A stretch of 64,000 nucleotides of DNA from an uncultured Phocaeicola sp. (GTDB taxonomy: Bacteria > Bacteroidota > Bacteroidia > Bacteroidales > Bacteroidaceae): NCBI GenBank assembly GCA_948566455.1, contig CAOYQO010000009.1, forward strand, positions 56,975-120,974, written 5' to 3'. The notes below the pieces were generated by a model that worked only from the letters and a program-made list of their open reading frames with translations, was not told where the DNA came from and searched no databases. Every line of letters starts with the position of its first letter. Positions within the stretch are counted from its first letter, which is position 1. Shown here one piece after another: positions 10,453 to 19,043 of the stretch. The position numbers and the translations under genes were made by a program.

Positions 10453-11301
10453 ATGATAAAATTATTTCAATTACTGAAATTGTGTGTTGTACTTCTTATA
10501 GGGGGGCATTGTAATGCACAAGACTATCAATTGGTTTGGAGTGATGAATTCAATAAAGACGGTTGTTTGGATGAATCAATATGGAATTATGAACAGGGGT
10601 ATGCTCGTAATGAGGAGTTACAATGGTATCAATCTGACAACGCTTGGTGTCAGGGTGGGTTGCTTGTGATAGAAGCACGTTCGGAAAAACGGAAAAATCC
10701 GTTATATAAAGCAGGTAGTTATGATTGGCGCACTTCTCGTGAATATATTGAGTGCACCTCTTCTTCTATAACAACATTAGGAAAGAAAGAATTTTTGTAT
10801 GGACGTTTTGAAGTGCGCGCACGTATTCCTGTAGGAAAAGGAGCATGGCCGGCAATTTGGACTTTGGGAAGCAGTATGGAATGGCCTTCCTGTGGAGAAA
10901 TAGATATCATGGAGTTTTATCGTAAGCATGGAATTCCTCATATTTTAGCCAATGCTGCATGGGGAACAGATCGTCAATGGAATGCAAAATGGAATAGTAA
11001 GGCTATTCCATTTATCCATTTTTTGGAGAAAAATTCGGATTGGGCTTCCGAATTTCATATATGGCGGATGGATTGGGACGAAGAGGCTATTCGTCTTTAT
11101 TTGGACGATGAGTTGCTAAATGAAATCTTACTGAAAGATACCTATAATGGTAGTATTGGTAGTTATAAGAATCCATTTATGCAACCCCAATATATATTGT
11201 TGAACTTAGCGGTGGGTGGAATTAATGGTGGCGAGGTAGAGATAAATACCTATCCGATACGTTATGAGATTGATTATGTACGTGTTTATCAGAAAAAATA
11301 A
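10453..11301 (+). CDS. glycoside hydrolase family 16 endo-beta-glycanase
   Basis: A retaining endo-hydrolase of the laminarinase/beta-galactanase clan, 282 residues, which is a single GH16 domain. The N-terminal signal peptide ends near GHCNAQ. The catalytic signature GEIDIMEF is present with nucleophile E149, D151 and acid/base E154; the extra residue between D and E is the beta-bulge form typical of laminarinase-like rather than lichenase-like enzymes. Substrate-cleft aromatics (FGRFEVRARIP region, WPAIWTLG) are in place. It lies 12 bp before the GH43-like gene. It probably cleaves a beta-1,3 (or mixed) glucan or galactan backbone; the neighbouring gene tilts this towards galactan. Confidence 0.93.
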   Translation: MIKLFQLLKLCVVLLIGGHCNAQDYQLVWSDEFNKDGCLDESIWNYEQGYARNEELQWYQSDNAWCQGGLLVIEARSEKRKNPLYKAGSYDWRTSREYIECTSSSITTLGKKEFLYGRFEVRARIPVGKGAWPAIWTLGSSMEWPSCGEIDIMEFYRKHGIPHILANAAWGTDRQWNAKWNSKAIPFIHFLEKNSDWASEFHIWRMDWDEEAIRLYLDDELLNEILLKDTYNGSIGSYKNPFMQPQYILLNLAVGGINGGEVEINTYPIRYEIDYVRVYQKK

Positions 11302-11312
11302 AATACATAGAT

Positions 11313-12449
11313 ATGGGTATAAAAAAAATAATAATAGGATTATGTCTTGGAATATATACCTTTTGTGGATGCAGCAATGAACCGTTGCAACCCATTCGTT
11401 CAGGTGAGATATGGCCTGATAACAACGGAGAGCATATCAATGCCCATGGGGGCGGAGTAATGTACCATGATGGAACATACTATTGGTTCGGTGAGAATAA
11501 ATGTGATACTACCAGCAGTGCCATGGTGGGAGTAATGTGCTATTCTTCTCGGAATCTTACTGACTGGAAGAACGAAGGCGTAGCGCTTTCTGTTGTTGAT
11601 AACGACAGCAGCGACATAGCGCGTGGATGTATATTGGAACGTCCTAAAGTGATATATAATGCGAAAACAGGGAAGTTTGTGATGTGGTTCCATCTGGAAT
11701 TGAAAGGAAAAGGTTATGCAGCCGCCCGTGCCGGGGTAGCAGTCAGTGATACTCCTGCCGGTCCTTACCGTTTCATCCGTTCGGGACGTGTCAATGCTGG
11801 TAAGCTGCCTGTTGATATGGACGGACAGGCTGTTGCAGTGCTGGATACTCTGAATGCCAAGAATTATGAAAAATGGTGGACTCCCGAATGGACGGATGCT
11901 GTGAACAAAGGCTTGATAGTAAAGCGTGATTTGGATGGCGGACAGATGTCTCGCGATATGACTCTTTATGTAGATGAGGATGGTAAAGCCTACCATATTT
12001 ACTCTTCCGAAGAAAACCTCACACTCCAAATAGCGGAATTGAGCGATGACTATCTTTCACACACAGGGAATTATGTGCGTGTGGCTCCGGCAGGACACAA
12101 TGAGGCACCTGCTATCTTCAAAAAAGACGGAACCTACTGGATGATCACTTCCGGTTGTACCGGTTGGGCTCCCAATGAGGCTCGTATGTTCTCGTCTTCT
12201 TCCATCTTCGGACCGTGGTCTCAGCATCCCAACCCTTGTGTGGGACCTAAGTCGGAACTTACGTTTGGCGGACAGAGCACTTATATTCTGAAAGTGGAGG
12301 GGAAGAAAGATGCTTTTATATTTATGGCGGATATCTGGCGTCCAGAGCATCCCAGTGATGCCCGTTACATTTGGTTACCTGTTCAATTCAAGGAAGGAAT
12401 TCCATACGTGGAGTGGATGGACAACTGGACACTGGATTTCTTTCAGTAA
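11313..12449 (+). CDS. GH43 protein resembling exo-beta-1,3-galactanases (subfamily 24 type)
   Basis: A 378-residue lipoprotein (Cys20 in FCGC) with a single five-bladed propeller. The motif series AHGGGVMYHDGTYYWFGENK, ERPKVIYN, EAPAIF, SGCTGWAPNEARMFSS and DIWRPEHPSDARYIWLP follows, block by block, my memory of characterised exo-beta-1,3-galactanases. In those enzymes an unusual Gln takes the place of the catalytic base. The matching residues here are E109, E264 (proton donor) and Q321. This would release galactose from beta-1,3-galactan, such as the arabinogalactan backbone. Its codon use is clearly richer in G+C than the genes to its left. The function is inferred from recalled homology. 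Confidence 0.8.
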   Translation: MGIKKIIIGLCLGIYTFCGCSNEPLQPIRSGEIWPDNNGEHINAHGGGVMYHDGTYYWFGENKCDTTSSAMVGVMCYSSRNLTDWKNEGVALSVVDNDSSDIARGCILERPKVIYNAKTGKFVMWFHLELKGKGYAAARAGVAVSDTPAGPYRFIRSGRVNAGKLPVDMDGQAVAVLDTLNAKNYEKWWTPEWTDAVNKGLIVKRDLDGGQMSRDMTLYVDEDGKAYHIYSSEENLTLQIAELSDDYLSHTGNYVRVAPAGHNEAPAIFKKDGTYWMITSGCTGWAPNEARMFSSSSIFGPWSQHPNPCVGPKSELTFGGQSTYILKVEGKKDAFIFMADIWRPEHPSDARYIWLPVQFKEGIPYVEWMDNWTLDFFQ

Positions 12450-12560
12450 TCCCTGTTGAAAATAGTCTGAAGGATGGAAAATAGTGCAATAGTCTGTTCT
12501 TGACTGATTATTGCATCCATCTTGCTCGATTTTACCCCTATGGTTGTCAATCAGATTTTT

Positions 12561-12568
12561 TATCTTTG
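12561..12568 (+). promoter_or_regulatory. candidate Bacteroides -7 promoter box (TATCTTTG)
   Basis: TATCTTTG matches the TAnnTTTG -7 consensus. A GGTTG about 18 bp upstream is a weak -33 element. If used, it would start a leader of about 200 nt before the gene at 12,774, containing the hairpin at 12,674. Confidence 0.4.
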
Positions 12569-12673
12569 CTATCGGTAAAAAGAGATAATAGGTATTAAAG
12601 ATAGGTTTTTAGGAAGAAGGTTAACATACTGTGATGTGATAATAGAATTTTAGGTTAGGTTAAGTTAGAATTG

Positions 12674-12702
12674 AAGGCATATTTCGTGAGGAAATGTGCC
12701 TT
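12674..12702 (+). terminator. hairpin, possible terminator or leader attenuator
   Basis: A 12-bp stem (AAGGCATATTTC with GAAATGTGCCTT, one G-T pair) with a 5-nt loop is followed by TTCTGTTTTC. It sits between the end of the GH43-like gene and a new promoter box, so it could end the upstream transcript or attenuate a longer leader. Confidence 0.5.
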
Positions 12703-12729
12703 TCTGTTTTCATTACCTTTCTAGGTTCG

Positions 12730-12737
12730 TATATTTG
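12730..12737 (+). promoter_or_regulatory. candidate -7 promoter box (TATATTTG) for the GH43 gene
   Basis: An exact TAnnTTTG match 36 bp before the start codon at 12,774, just after the hairpin. The -33 region is only T-rich. It would give the GH43 gene its own transcript, separate from the SusCD operon. Confidence 0.5.
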
Positions 12738-12773
12738 TAATGTCGAATTTGTGAAACTTAAAATAGAATATGC

Positions 12774-13775
12774 ATGAAAAAGATTGGATTGTTTTTGTTG
12801 TTAGGTTTTTCTCTTTCGTGGCTGGTGTCTGCTTGCCAAGGACGTCAGCAGGAAAGACGGAAGGAAGTGCCTTTGGATTCTATTGTACTGAGTGACCCTT
12901 GCATTTTGGCAGACAGGAAAACGGCTATGTATTATATGACCGGAACCGGCGGTATGCTTTGGAAAAGCAAGGATTTGAAACTTTGGGAAGGACCGTTCCA
13001 TGTGGCAAAGACTGATTCCGGTTCGTGGATGGGACCGAAACCAATGATTTGGGCTGCCGAGTTACATCCGTATAAGGGCAAGTATTATTATTTTGCCACT
13101 TTCACCAATCAGGCGGTGAAGATTGATACGGTACAAGGGAATGTAATAGAGCGCCGTGCCAGTCATGTTTTGGTGAGCGATAACCCGGACGGACCTTACG
13201 TTCCGATGAAGGATTCCACTTACCTGCCTGCTGATAAACCAACCTTGGATGGGACTTTCTGGGTGGATAAGGACGGAAAGCCTTATATGGTATATTGTTA
13301 TGAATGGTTGCAAGCCTTGGACGGTACGATAGAGAAAATAGAACTGAAGCCTGACTTAAGTGGAACCATAGGCGAAGGGAAATTGCTGTTCCGTGCCAGC
13401 GAATCGCCGTGGAGCCGTGAAAAAGATGCGGATGGCAAGGACAAACCGAATAAAGTCACTGACGGTCCGTATCTGTTCCGTACAGGAACAGGTAGACTCG
13501 GTATGATTTGGACTAGTTGGATTTATAATGTGTACACTCAGGGAGTGGCTTATTCTGAAAGCGGAACCTTGGATGGACCATGGATACAGGAGAAAGACCC
13601 GATTACTCCTCCCAATTTCGGTCATGGGATGTTGTTTCAGACCTTGGACGGTAAATGGTTGATGTCTGTACATAGTCATAAGGATGTAAACGGGCGTTAT
13701 ATTCGTATTCCTCACTTGTTTGAAGTCGATTTTTCCAGAGATAAATTGGTGGTGGGAAAACCATATATTCCTTGA
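12774..13775 (+). CDS. glycoside hydrolase family 43 lipoprotein
   Basis: A 333-residue lipoprotein (LVSAC, Cys21) made of one five-bladed propeller. The first-blade Asp is seen in LSDPCILAD (D41). WAAELHPYKGKYYYFATF carries a conserved Glu (E96), and the second-blade pattern DGTFWVDKDGKPYMVY is present. Where many family members have EGP for the general acid, this protein reads VTDGPYLF. It therefore belongs to a subfamily with DGP or uses another acid; similar proteins are annotated as arabinosidases or xylosidases. It stands 324 bp after the preceding enzyme with its own promoter boxes, and is separated from the convergent SusD gene by a terminator. The exact sugar is unknown. Confidence 0.87.
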   Translation: MKKIGLFLLLGFSLSWLVSACQGRQQERRKEVPLDSIVLSDPCILADRKTAMYYMTGTGGMLWKSKDLKLWEGPFHVAKTDSGSWMGPKPMIWAAELHPYKGKYYYFATFTNQAVKIDTVQGNVIERRASHVLVSDNPDGPYVPMKDSTYLPADKPTLDGTFWVDKDGKPYMVYCYEWLQALDGTIEKIELKPDLSGTIGEGKLLFRASESPWSREKDADGKDKPNKVTDGPYLFRTGTGRLGMIWTSWIYNVYTQGVAYSESGTLDGPWIQEKDPITPPNFGHGMLFQTLDGKWLMSVHSHKDVNGRYIRIPHLFEVDFSRDKLVVGKPYIP

Positions 13776-13847
13776 AAGTGCTTTATCTTTTTTCGAGAGG
13801 AAAGGTAATTACTTTTGCCTTCAATGAAAAGAGATGTGTAGAAAGAG

Positions 13848-13881
13848 TTGGAGGGACAGCTTTATGAGTCTGTCCCTCCAA
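13848..13881. terminator. bidirectional terminator between convergent genes
   Basis: A perfect 12-bp inverted repeat (TTGGAGGGACAG / CTGTCCCTCCAA) with a 10-nt loop. It lies between the stop of the GH43 gene (+) and the stop of the SusD gene (-), and is well placed to end both transcripts. Confidence 0.8.
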
Positions 13882-13894
13882 ATAAATGACCGGG

Positions 13895-15448
13895 TTAATC
13901 CCAACCCGGATTCTGTTTCAGTGCCCCCTGAGCCAGGTCTACCTCTTCCAAGGGGATAGCCCACAGATAGTCACGGTTGGCATTGAACTTGCGGGTTTCA
14001 ATAAAAATGCTTTCTCCTTTTGCATTTACCCCGTATACTGGTTTAGTAACATCCTTTTCAGTTGTTTTATAGCTACGGGTATCAAACAGGTGCATTCCCT
14101 CGAAAGCAAATTCCAAACGACGTTCCAAACGGATAGCTTCGCGCATTTGATCTTTGGATAAGCCGGAAGGCAGAGGAGGAAGATTTACGCTGGGACGCTG
14201 ACGGATTTGATTGACCGCATCATATACTTCCGTATCCGGAGCAGACAGATTTTCGTTACGAGCCTCGGCGAAGGTCAGCAGCACTTCTGCATAGCGGATA
14301 TAGATAAAGTTGGTCCAGTCATAATTATTGATACCGTCATTGTCCGGATTGATATACTTTTTCATGCTATATCCTGTACGGGTATGGCTGCCATCTCCCA
14401 TATTGTTCAGGTTGAAAGTCTTTCCTGCTATTTGTGACCCGTTCCACAGTACAGAGAAGCCTAGACGGGGGTCACGGTTGGCAAACGGGTCTTCCGGATT
14501 ATAGAAAGGAGACTCTTTGATTGATTTGCCATCTTTGCATGGATAGGAGTCTATCAAGTCTTGAGTAGGTGATAAAGCTTCCCATCCTCCCATCATGACG
14601 GGAGCGAAGAACTGTCCTATATAACTGCCTTCATTGGAGTTTTTCGGGTTTTCCAGATATTCGCGATCAAAGATGATTTCATTACATAACTCTGCTACAG
14701 GTTGGAACAAGTCACCATAGTTATCATACAGTCCATACACATTCATGCCCATTACTTTGCGTGCGGCGGCTTCCGCCACATCATATTTGTGTGCGTAGAA
14801 AGCAACTCTGGCTTTCAGTGCGTAGCAGGCTCCGGCACTCGGTTTTCCGTGGTCACTGTTGCTGCGGATATCGGGCAAGCTGGCTGCTGCTTTATCCAAT
14901 AATCCTACTATATGATTATAAGTCTCCTCTTCAGAACTGCGTGAAGGAAGTTTCTCGTTCAGTTCCAACGGATGATCCAGTAGGGAGGCGCCACCCATAT
15001 ATTTTAATATGTTAGCGTATGAGAAAGCTTCGAGAAACTGTACTTCAGCTGTCAGTTGCGCTTTTTCTTTTTCATCCATCGGCACATCGCCTATATGCTC
15101 GTAAAATACCAGGCATCTGCGGATGCATTGATAGGCATTTTTCCATAATTGTAGGAAATGTGGGTTGCTGGAAGTTGCCGTACCAGCAGACAACTGTCCC
15201 TGTTCGGCTGTGACATGTACAGGAATAGCATTATCTGTGTAGCAGTCTGTCATGATAGTATGGTTTTCCGGTTCTATCAGATACAGATAAATTCCGGTTG
15301 CAAATTTCTGGGCATCTTCTGCGTTTTTCCAGAAAGATGCATCGGATAATTGGTCTTTAGGATTTCTGTCCAGAAAACTGTCATTGCAAGAGCTCAGACC
15401 AAGGCCGCATGCCAATATTAATCCTATAAAGTTATATTTTAGTCTCAT
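13895..15448 (-). CDS. SusD/RagB-like outer-membrane lipoprotein
   Basis: A 517-residue SusD homologue. The lipoprotein signal has its Cys in LSSC, followed by NDSFLDRNPKDQLSD, the N-terminus typical of this family. The FLEAFSYANILKYMGGASLL block, ALKARVAFYAHKYDVAEAAA, and the C-terminal RLERRLEFAFEGMHLFDTRS are present, and it ends in NPGWD. It begins 12 bp after its SusC partner. No enzyme genes follow on this strand, so this is an orphan importer pair. The coding sequence is noticeably more G+C-rich than the pairs at 1-10 kb. Confidence 0.96.
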   Translation of the reverse strand: MRLKYNFIGLILACGLGLSSCNDSFLDRNPKDQLSDASFWKNAEDAQKFATGIYLYLIEPENHTIMTDCYTDNAIPVHVTAEQGQLSAGTATSSNPHFLQLWKNAYQCIRRCLVFYEHIGDVPMDEKEKAQLTAEVQFLEAFSYANILKYMGGASLLDHPLELNEKLPSRSSEEETYNHIVGLLDKAAASLPDIRSNSDHGKPSAGACYALKARVAFYAHKYDVAEAAARKVMGMNVYGLYDNYGDLFQPVAELCNEIIFDREYLENPKNSNEGSYIGQFFAPVMMGGWEALSPTQDLIDSYPCKDGKSIKESPFYNPEDPFANRDPRLGFSVLWNGSQIAGKTFNLNNMGDGSHTRTGYSMKKYINPDNDGINNYDWTNFIYIRYAEVLLTFAEARNENLSAPDTEVYDAVNQIRQRPSVNLPPLPSGLSKDQMREAIRLERRLEFAFEGMHLFDTRSYKTTEKDVTKPVYGVNAKGESIFIETRKFNANRDYLWAIPLEEVDLAQGALKQNPGWD

Positions 15449-15460
15449 AGTTGTCAGTGT

Positions 15461-18400
15461 TTAGAATGTTACATTCAGACCGAAGGAATAATTTCGGGTC
15501 AATGGATAATAGTTGCCGCTGATGGCTTCGGGGTCTACACCGTCGAAGCCGGAAATCATAAAGAGATTGTCGATACTGCAATACACTCTCAGACGGCTGA
15601 TTCCGTATTTGGATATCAGCTGTTTGGGCAGGCTGTAACCTACTTGCAGGTTTCTCAGCTTGGCATAAGAGGCATCCTGCATCCAGAAACTGGAAGTCAC
15701 GCGGTTTTTGGAGTCACTCATGGATAATCGGGGATAAGTGGCATTCGGGTTTTCCGGAGTCCAACGGTCCAGATGCTGTTCCGTTACTTTACCGCCATTG
15801 TAGAAGGCATATCTGATTTCGGCTACAGGAGCACTCTTTACATCAGCTGCACCTTGCAGCAGTGCACTTAGGTCGAAGTCTTTATATTGAACTGAAAGAT
15901 TCAGACCGAAGTTGATTTTCGGGAAGTAAGAACCCAATACTTGCCGGTCTTTGCTGTCTACTACTTTGTCTCCGTTCAGGTCACGGTATTTTAAGTCACC
16001 CGGAACCGGAGTACCCATGCTCTGTGTAGGATGATTCTTGATCTCTTCTTCGTTTTGGAAGATGCCGTCGCATACGTAGCCGTAATATGCCCACAGTGGG
16101 TCGCCTACGGATTGCCCCGGTGTGTCACCGCCTTTCAAATCCATGATTTTGGTAGTTACATAGCTGAAATTGGCTCCGATAGAATAGCTCCAATCATTGA
16201 TACGGTTGTTATGTCCCAGTTGCAGTTCGATACCGGTATTACGCACTACGCCGGCATTTTGCATCGGAGCGCTGACTCCCATCATGTTGGGAACTGGAAG
16301 TTGCAGTAATATGTCCCGTGTTTCCTTGCGGAACCAGTCTGCGCCCAATGTCAGTTTATTGCCCAAAAAAGCGGCGTCCACACCTACGTTCCATTGATCG
16401 GTTTTCTCCCACGTAATATCTTGGTTAGCCATCGGGTTGGAAATGGAAATACCCGGAGTCAAAGTGTTGCCGAAACTATAGTCATAACCGAACAGATAGG
16501 TGTTCTGATACGGATAATAGTTAGAACTGTTGTCCGAGTTTACGGTTTCCTGATTACCTAGCAATCCCCATGATGCACGTAGTTTCAAATTATCCACCCA
16601 ATCGGCTTTGAAGAACTCTTCTTCCGATATTCTCCATCCGATGGAGAAAGAGGGGAATGCGCCGAAGCGGTTGTTCTTGGGGAAGCGTGAAGTGCCGTCA
16701 TAACGCAGGTTGGCTTCTAGCAGATAGCGGTCATCGTATGAATAATTCACGCGTCCGAAAGCTGAGCGGAGGGCGTATTCTATTTCTGTACCGTATGTTG
16801 TCTGTCCTGTCACTTCACCGGCGTTGATCTGGTCCAGTGAGTTGGAGTTGGGCAGGTTCTTACGGTAAGCTTGCAGATAGCGTGTCTGTTTATAAATTTG
16901 TGAGTAACCTAATAAGGCTCCTATTGTGTGTTTGCCGAAGGTTTTATTATAGTCCAGATAAGCTTGCAAGTTCAGTTCCATACTTTTGATGTCATATTCT
17001 GTGATGGAGTTAGTGGTTTTCTTTACCGGTGTGTCTGAACCTGCCTGATAGAATGTCATGGTATTTACGTGGGTGGGATTGTCGGTCAGGTTGAAAGTCG
17101 AGGCGGCGACTCCTCTCAGTTTCAGTCCGTCTATGATGTCCAGTTCCATTCCTACGTTACCTTGGAAATTGCTGTTTATCTCTTTGTAGGTTCCTCCTTC
17201 ACGTGCATAGGCTACGGAGTTGTGCTCGTTTTTGAATAAAGCATAGTTGCCGTTGCTCAATTGGATGGGAGTAACCGGAGTCTCACGGAAAGCATAGTGC
17301 ATCAGGTTGCTGATACCTGCCGCCGGAGCAGTCATATTACTGCGGTATACCGCCATATTTGTAGTCAGTTTCAGACGACTGTTTATCTGAGCGTCAATGT
17401 TGGCACGTACATTGAACTTGTTGTAGTTGGTATTGACTATCAATCCGTCTTTATCATGATAGTTGAATGCCAGCGAGTAAGTTACTTTGTCTCCACCGCC
17501 TTTGATACTCAAGTGATGGTTGTTGAACAGGCCGTTTTCACTTAATAGCGTACCCAGCCAGTCGGAATTGGGATAAAAGTCGGGATCACTTCCGTCTTTG
17601 AACTTTTGTAGGGCTGTTTCGTCATACGGACCTTTCAAACCGTCATTGGTGTAAGCTTCATTCATCAGCACTGCATAATTGTAAGAATCCAAAAATTTGG
17701 GCATACGTGAGGCACTTTGCCAGCCTACATATCCATCGTATGATACAATGGTACGTCCTTTGGTTCCCTTTTTGGTTGTGATAAGGATAACGCCATTGGC
17801 AGCACGTACACCATAAATGGCTGAGGCGGCTGCATCTTTTAATATAGAGATGTTTTCAATATCGTTGGGGTCCACGCTGCTCATGGTAGATTCTACACCA
17901 TCCACCACAACCATGGCACTGGCATCTCCCATAGTTCCTAGACCACGCACACGCAGTACTCCGGCATCAGCTCCCGGCTGGCCGGTATTTTGGATAATGG
18001 TGACGCCTGGCATTTGTCCTGCCAGCATGTTGGTGACATTGGCACTGGTGCGGTTGACTAGCTTATCGGATGAGATGGTTGCCACAGAACCTGTCAGATT
18101 TACTTTTTTTTGAGTACCGTATCCTACTACTACCACTTCATCTAAAGATTCTGTATCTTCTTTCAAGATAATGGTGTAACTGTTGCTGTTGCCTACGGTA
18201 ATTTGTTGGTCGTTGTAACCGATATACGAAACTTTCAGTTTAGCCCCTACGGATACATTTAATGTGAATTTGCCATCCACATCTGTAATAGTACCGTTGG
18301 TGCTTCCCACTTCTACTACATTGGCACCGATTACAGGAGCTCCGCTTGTATCATTTACGATACCCGTAATTTGTTTGACATGCTGTTGCACGATGGCAGT

Positions 18401-18532
18401 TGACTGCGAAGCCCACAAAGGCATTGGGAAAGCCATTCCGGCAAATAGTGTAAGACACGCATAAAAAGAGGCTTTTTTCAAAATTACGTGTGTCTTTACA
18501 CAATTTTCCCTTCTTTTCTGGTAGAATTGCAT
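15461..18532 (-). CDS. SusC-like TonB-dependent receptor
   Basis: A full-length 1023-residue receptor. A long signal region ends near PLWASQ. The carboxypeptidase-regulatory-like domain covers about residues 52-130 (ITGIVNDTSGAPVIGANVVE, DGKFTLNV, VSYIGYNDQ). The TonB-box-like acidic run ESLDEVVVVGYGTQKK is followed by the plug with ISILKDAAASAIYGVRAANG, and then a barrel ending FGLNVTF. Together with the SusD gene it makes a two-gene locus. Three phased palindromic repeats sit about 430 bp upstream. No SusR-like, hybrid two-component or sigma/anti-sigma gene lies next to it, so its regulator is not identified. Confidence 0.97.
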   Translation of the reverse strand: MQFYQKRRENCVKTHVILKKASFYACLTLFAGMAFPMPLWASQSTAIVQQHVKQITGIVNDTSGAPVIGANVVEVGSTNGTITDVDGKFTLNVSVGAKLKVSYIGYNDQQITVGNSNSYTIILKEDTESLDEVVVVGYGTQKKVNLTGSVATISSDKLVNRTSANVTNMLAGQMPGVTIIQNTGQPGADAGVLRVRGLGTMGDASAMVVVDGVESTMSSVDPNDIENISILKDAAASAIYGVRAANGVILITTKKGTKGRTIVSYDGYVGWQSASRMPKFLDSYNYAVLMNEAYTNDGLKGPYDETALQKFKDGSDPDFYPNSDWLGTLLSENGLFNNHHLSIKGGGDKVTYSLAFNYHDKDGLIVNTNYNKFNVRANIDAQINSRLKLTTNMAVYRSNMTAPAAGISNLMHYAFRETPVTPIQLSNGNYALFKNEHNSVAYAREGGTYKEINSNFQGNVGMELDIIDGLKLRGVAASTFNLTDNPTHVNTMTFYQAGSDTPVKKTTNSITEYDIKSMELNLQAYLDYNKTFGKHTIGALLGYSQIYKQTRYLQAYRKNLPNSNSLDQINAGEVTGQTTYGTEIEYALRSAFGRVNYSYDDRYLLEANLRYDGTSRFPKNNRFGAFPSFSIGWRISEEEFFKADWVDNLKLRASWGLLGNQETVNSDNSSNYYPYQNTYLFGYDYSFGNTLTPGISISNPMANQDITWEKTDQWNVGVDAAFLGNKLTLGADWFRKETRDILLQLPVPNMMGVSAPMQNAGVVRNTGIELQLGHNNRINDWSYSIGANFSYVTTKIMDLKGGDTPGQSVGDPLWAYYGYVCDGIFQNEEEIKNHPTQSMGTPVPGDLKYRDLNGDKVVDSKDRQVLGSYFPKINFGLNLSVQYKDFDLSALLQGAADVKSAPVAEIRYAFYNGGKVTEQHLDRWTPENPNATYPRLSMSDSKNRVTSSFWMQDASYAKLRNLQVGYSLPKQLISKYGISRLRVYCSIDNLFMISGFDGVDPEAISGNYYPLTRNYSFGLNVTF

Positions 18533-18601
18533 AGATTAATAAGGTTAAATTAGTAAATAGTTTGGTTTAGGGATCTTATTCCCTTTCTATTTCAGTTGCT
18601 G

Positions 18602-18609
18602 CAAATGTA
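18602..18609 (-). promoter_or_regulatory. candidate -7 promoter box for the susCD pair
   Basis: Read on the minus strand this is TACATTTG, an exact TAnnTTTG match, 69 bp before the SusC start. No convincing -33 box is seen. Confidence 0.5.
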
Positions 18610-18959
18610 TTATTTTATAAGAATATAACGCTATCTTTTCTTTTATTTTTTTTTGTTATTCTTAATAAATTACAGGCTATGAAACACTCATGGTGGCGAT
18701 TTTAAGAGAGAATGCATGTTATTTTGTACGTTCCTTATAAATGGAATATCGCATATTGCTCAAAAAAACAAATAACATGATTCAATGAGATAAAGATGTT
18801 AAATATCAGTTTCAAGGATCATTTTTCCTAATCGGTTTATGAAAGACTCTTCCTTTCCCCTCCTTTTTCTTGTTAACCATTCACTATTATTTCATTTATT
18901 CACAAATCTCCTTATCATCTTTCTCATCCGGATAGTCACTTTTATGTAGCAAAACAAGT

Positions 18960-19018
18960 AAGTGTACTTACTTCGTCATTTTAAGTATACTTACTTGTTT
19001 CATGAAGTGCACTTACTT
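18960..19018. repeat. three phased copies of AAGTnnACTTACTT, candidate operator
   Basis: Copies start at 18,960 (AAGTGTACTTACTT), 18,983 (AAGTATACTTACTT) and 19,005 (AAGTGCACTTACTT). Each holds the palindrome AAGTnnACTT followed by ACTT, and the first is extended to AAGTAAGT..ACTTACTT. The 22-23-bp spacing is about two helical turns, so all copies face the same side of DNA. They lie in the 511-bp gap upstream of the minus-strand susC gene. The rest of that gap is AT-rich with no gene visible. Confidence 0.7.
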
Positions 19019-19043
19019 TTTGCAACTTCAATATGAGTGAAAT

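Noticed and set aside
11400..12029. 209-codon open frame on the minus strand
   Set aside because: It is antisense to the GH43-like gene, which has clear family motifs; the minus frame shows no recognisable protein pattern.
18960..19018. Possible CRISPR-like repeat array
   Set aside because: The units are 14 bp with 8-9-bp gaps, too short for repeats and spacers, and no cas gene is present; an operator is a better reading.
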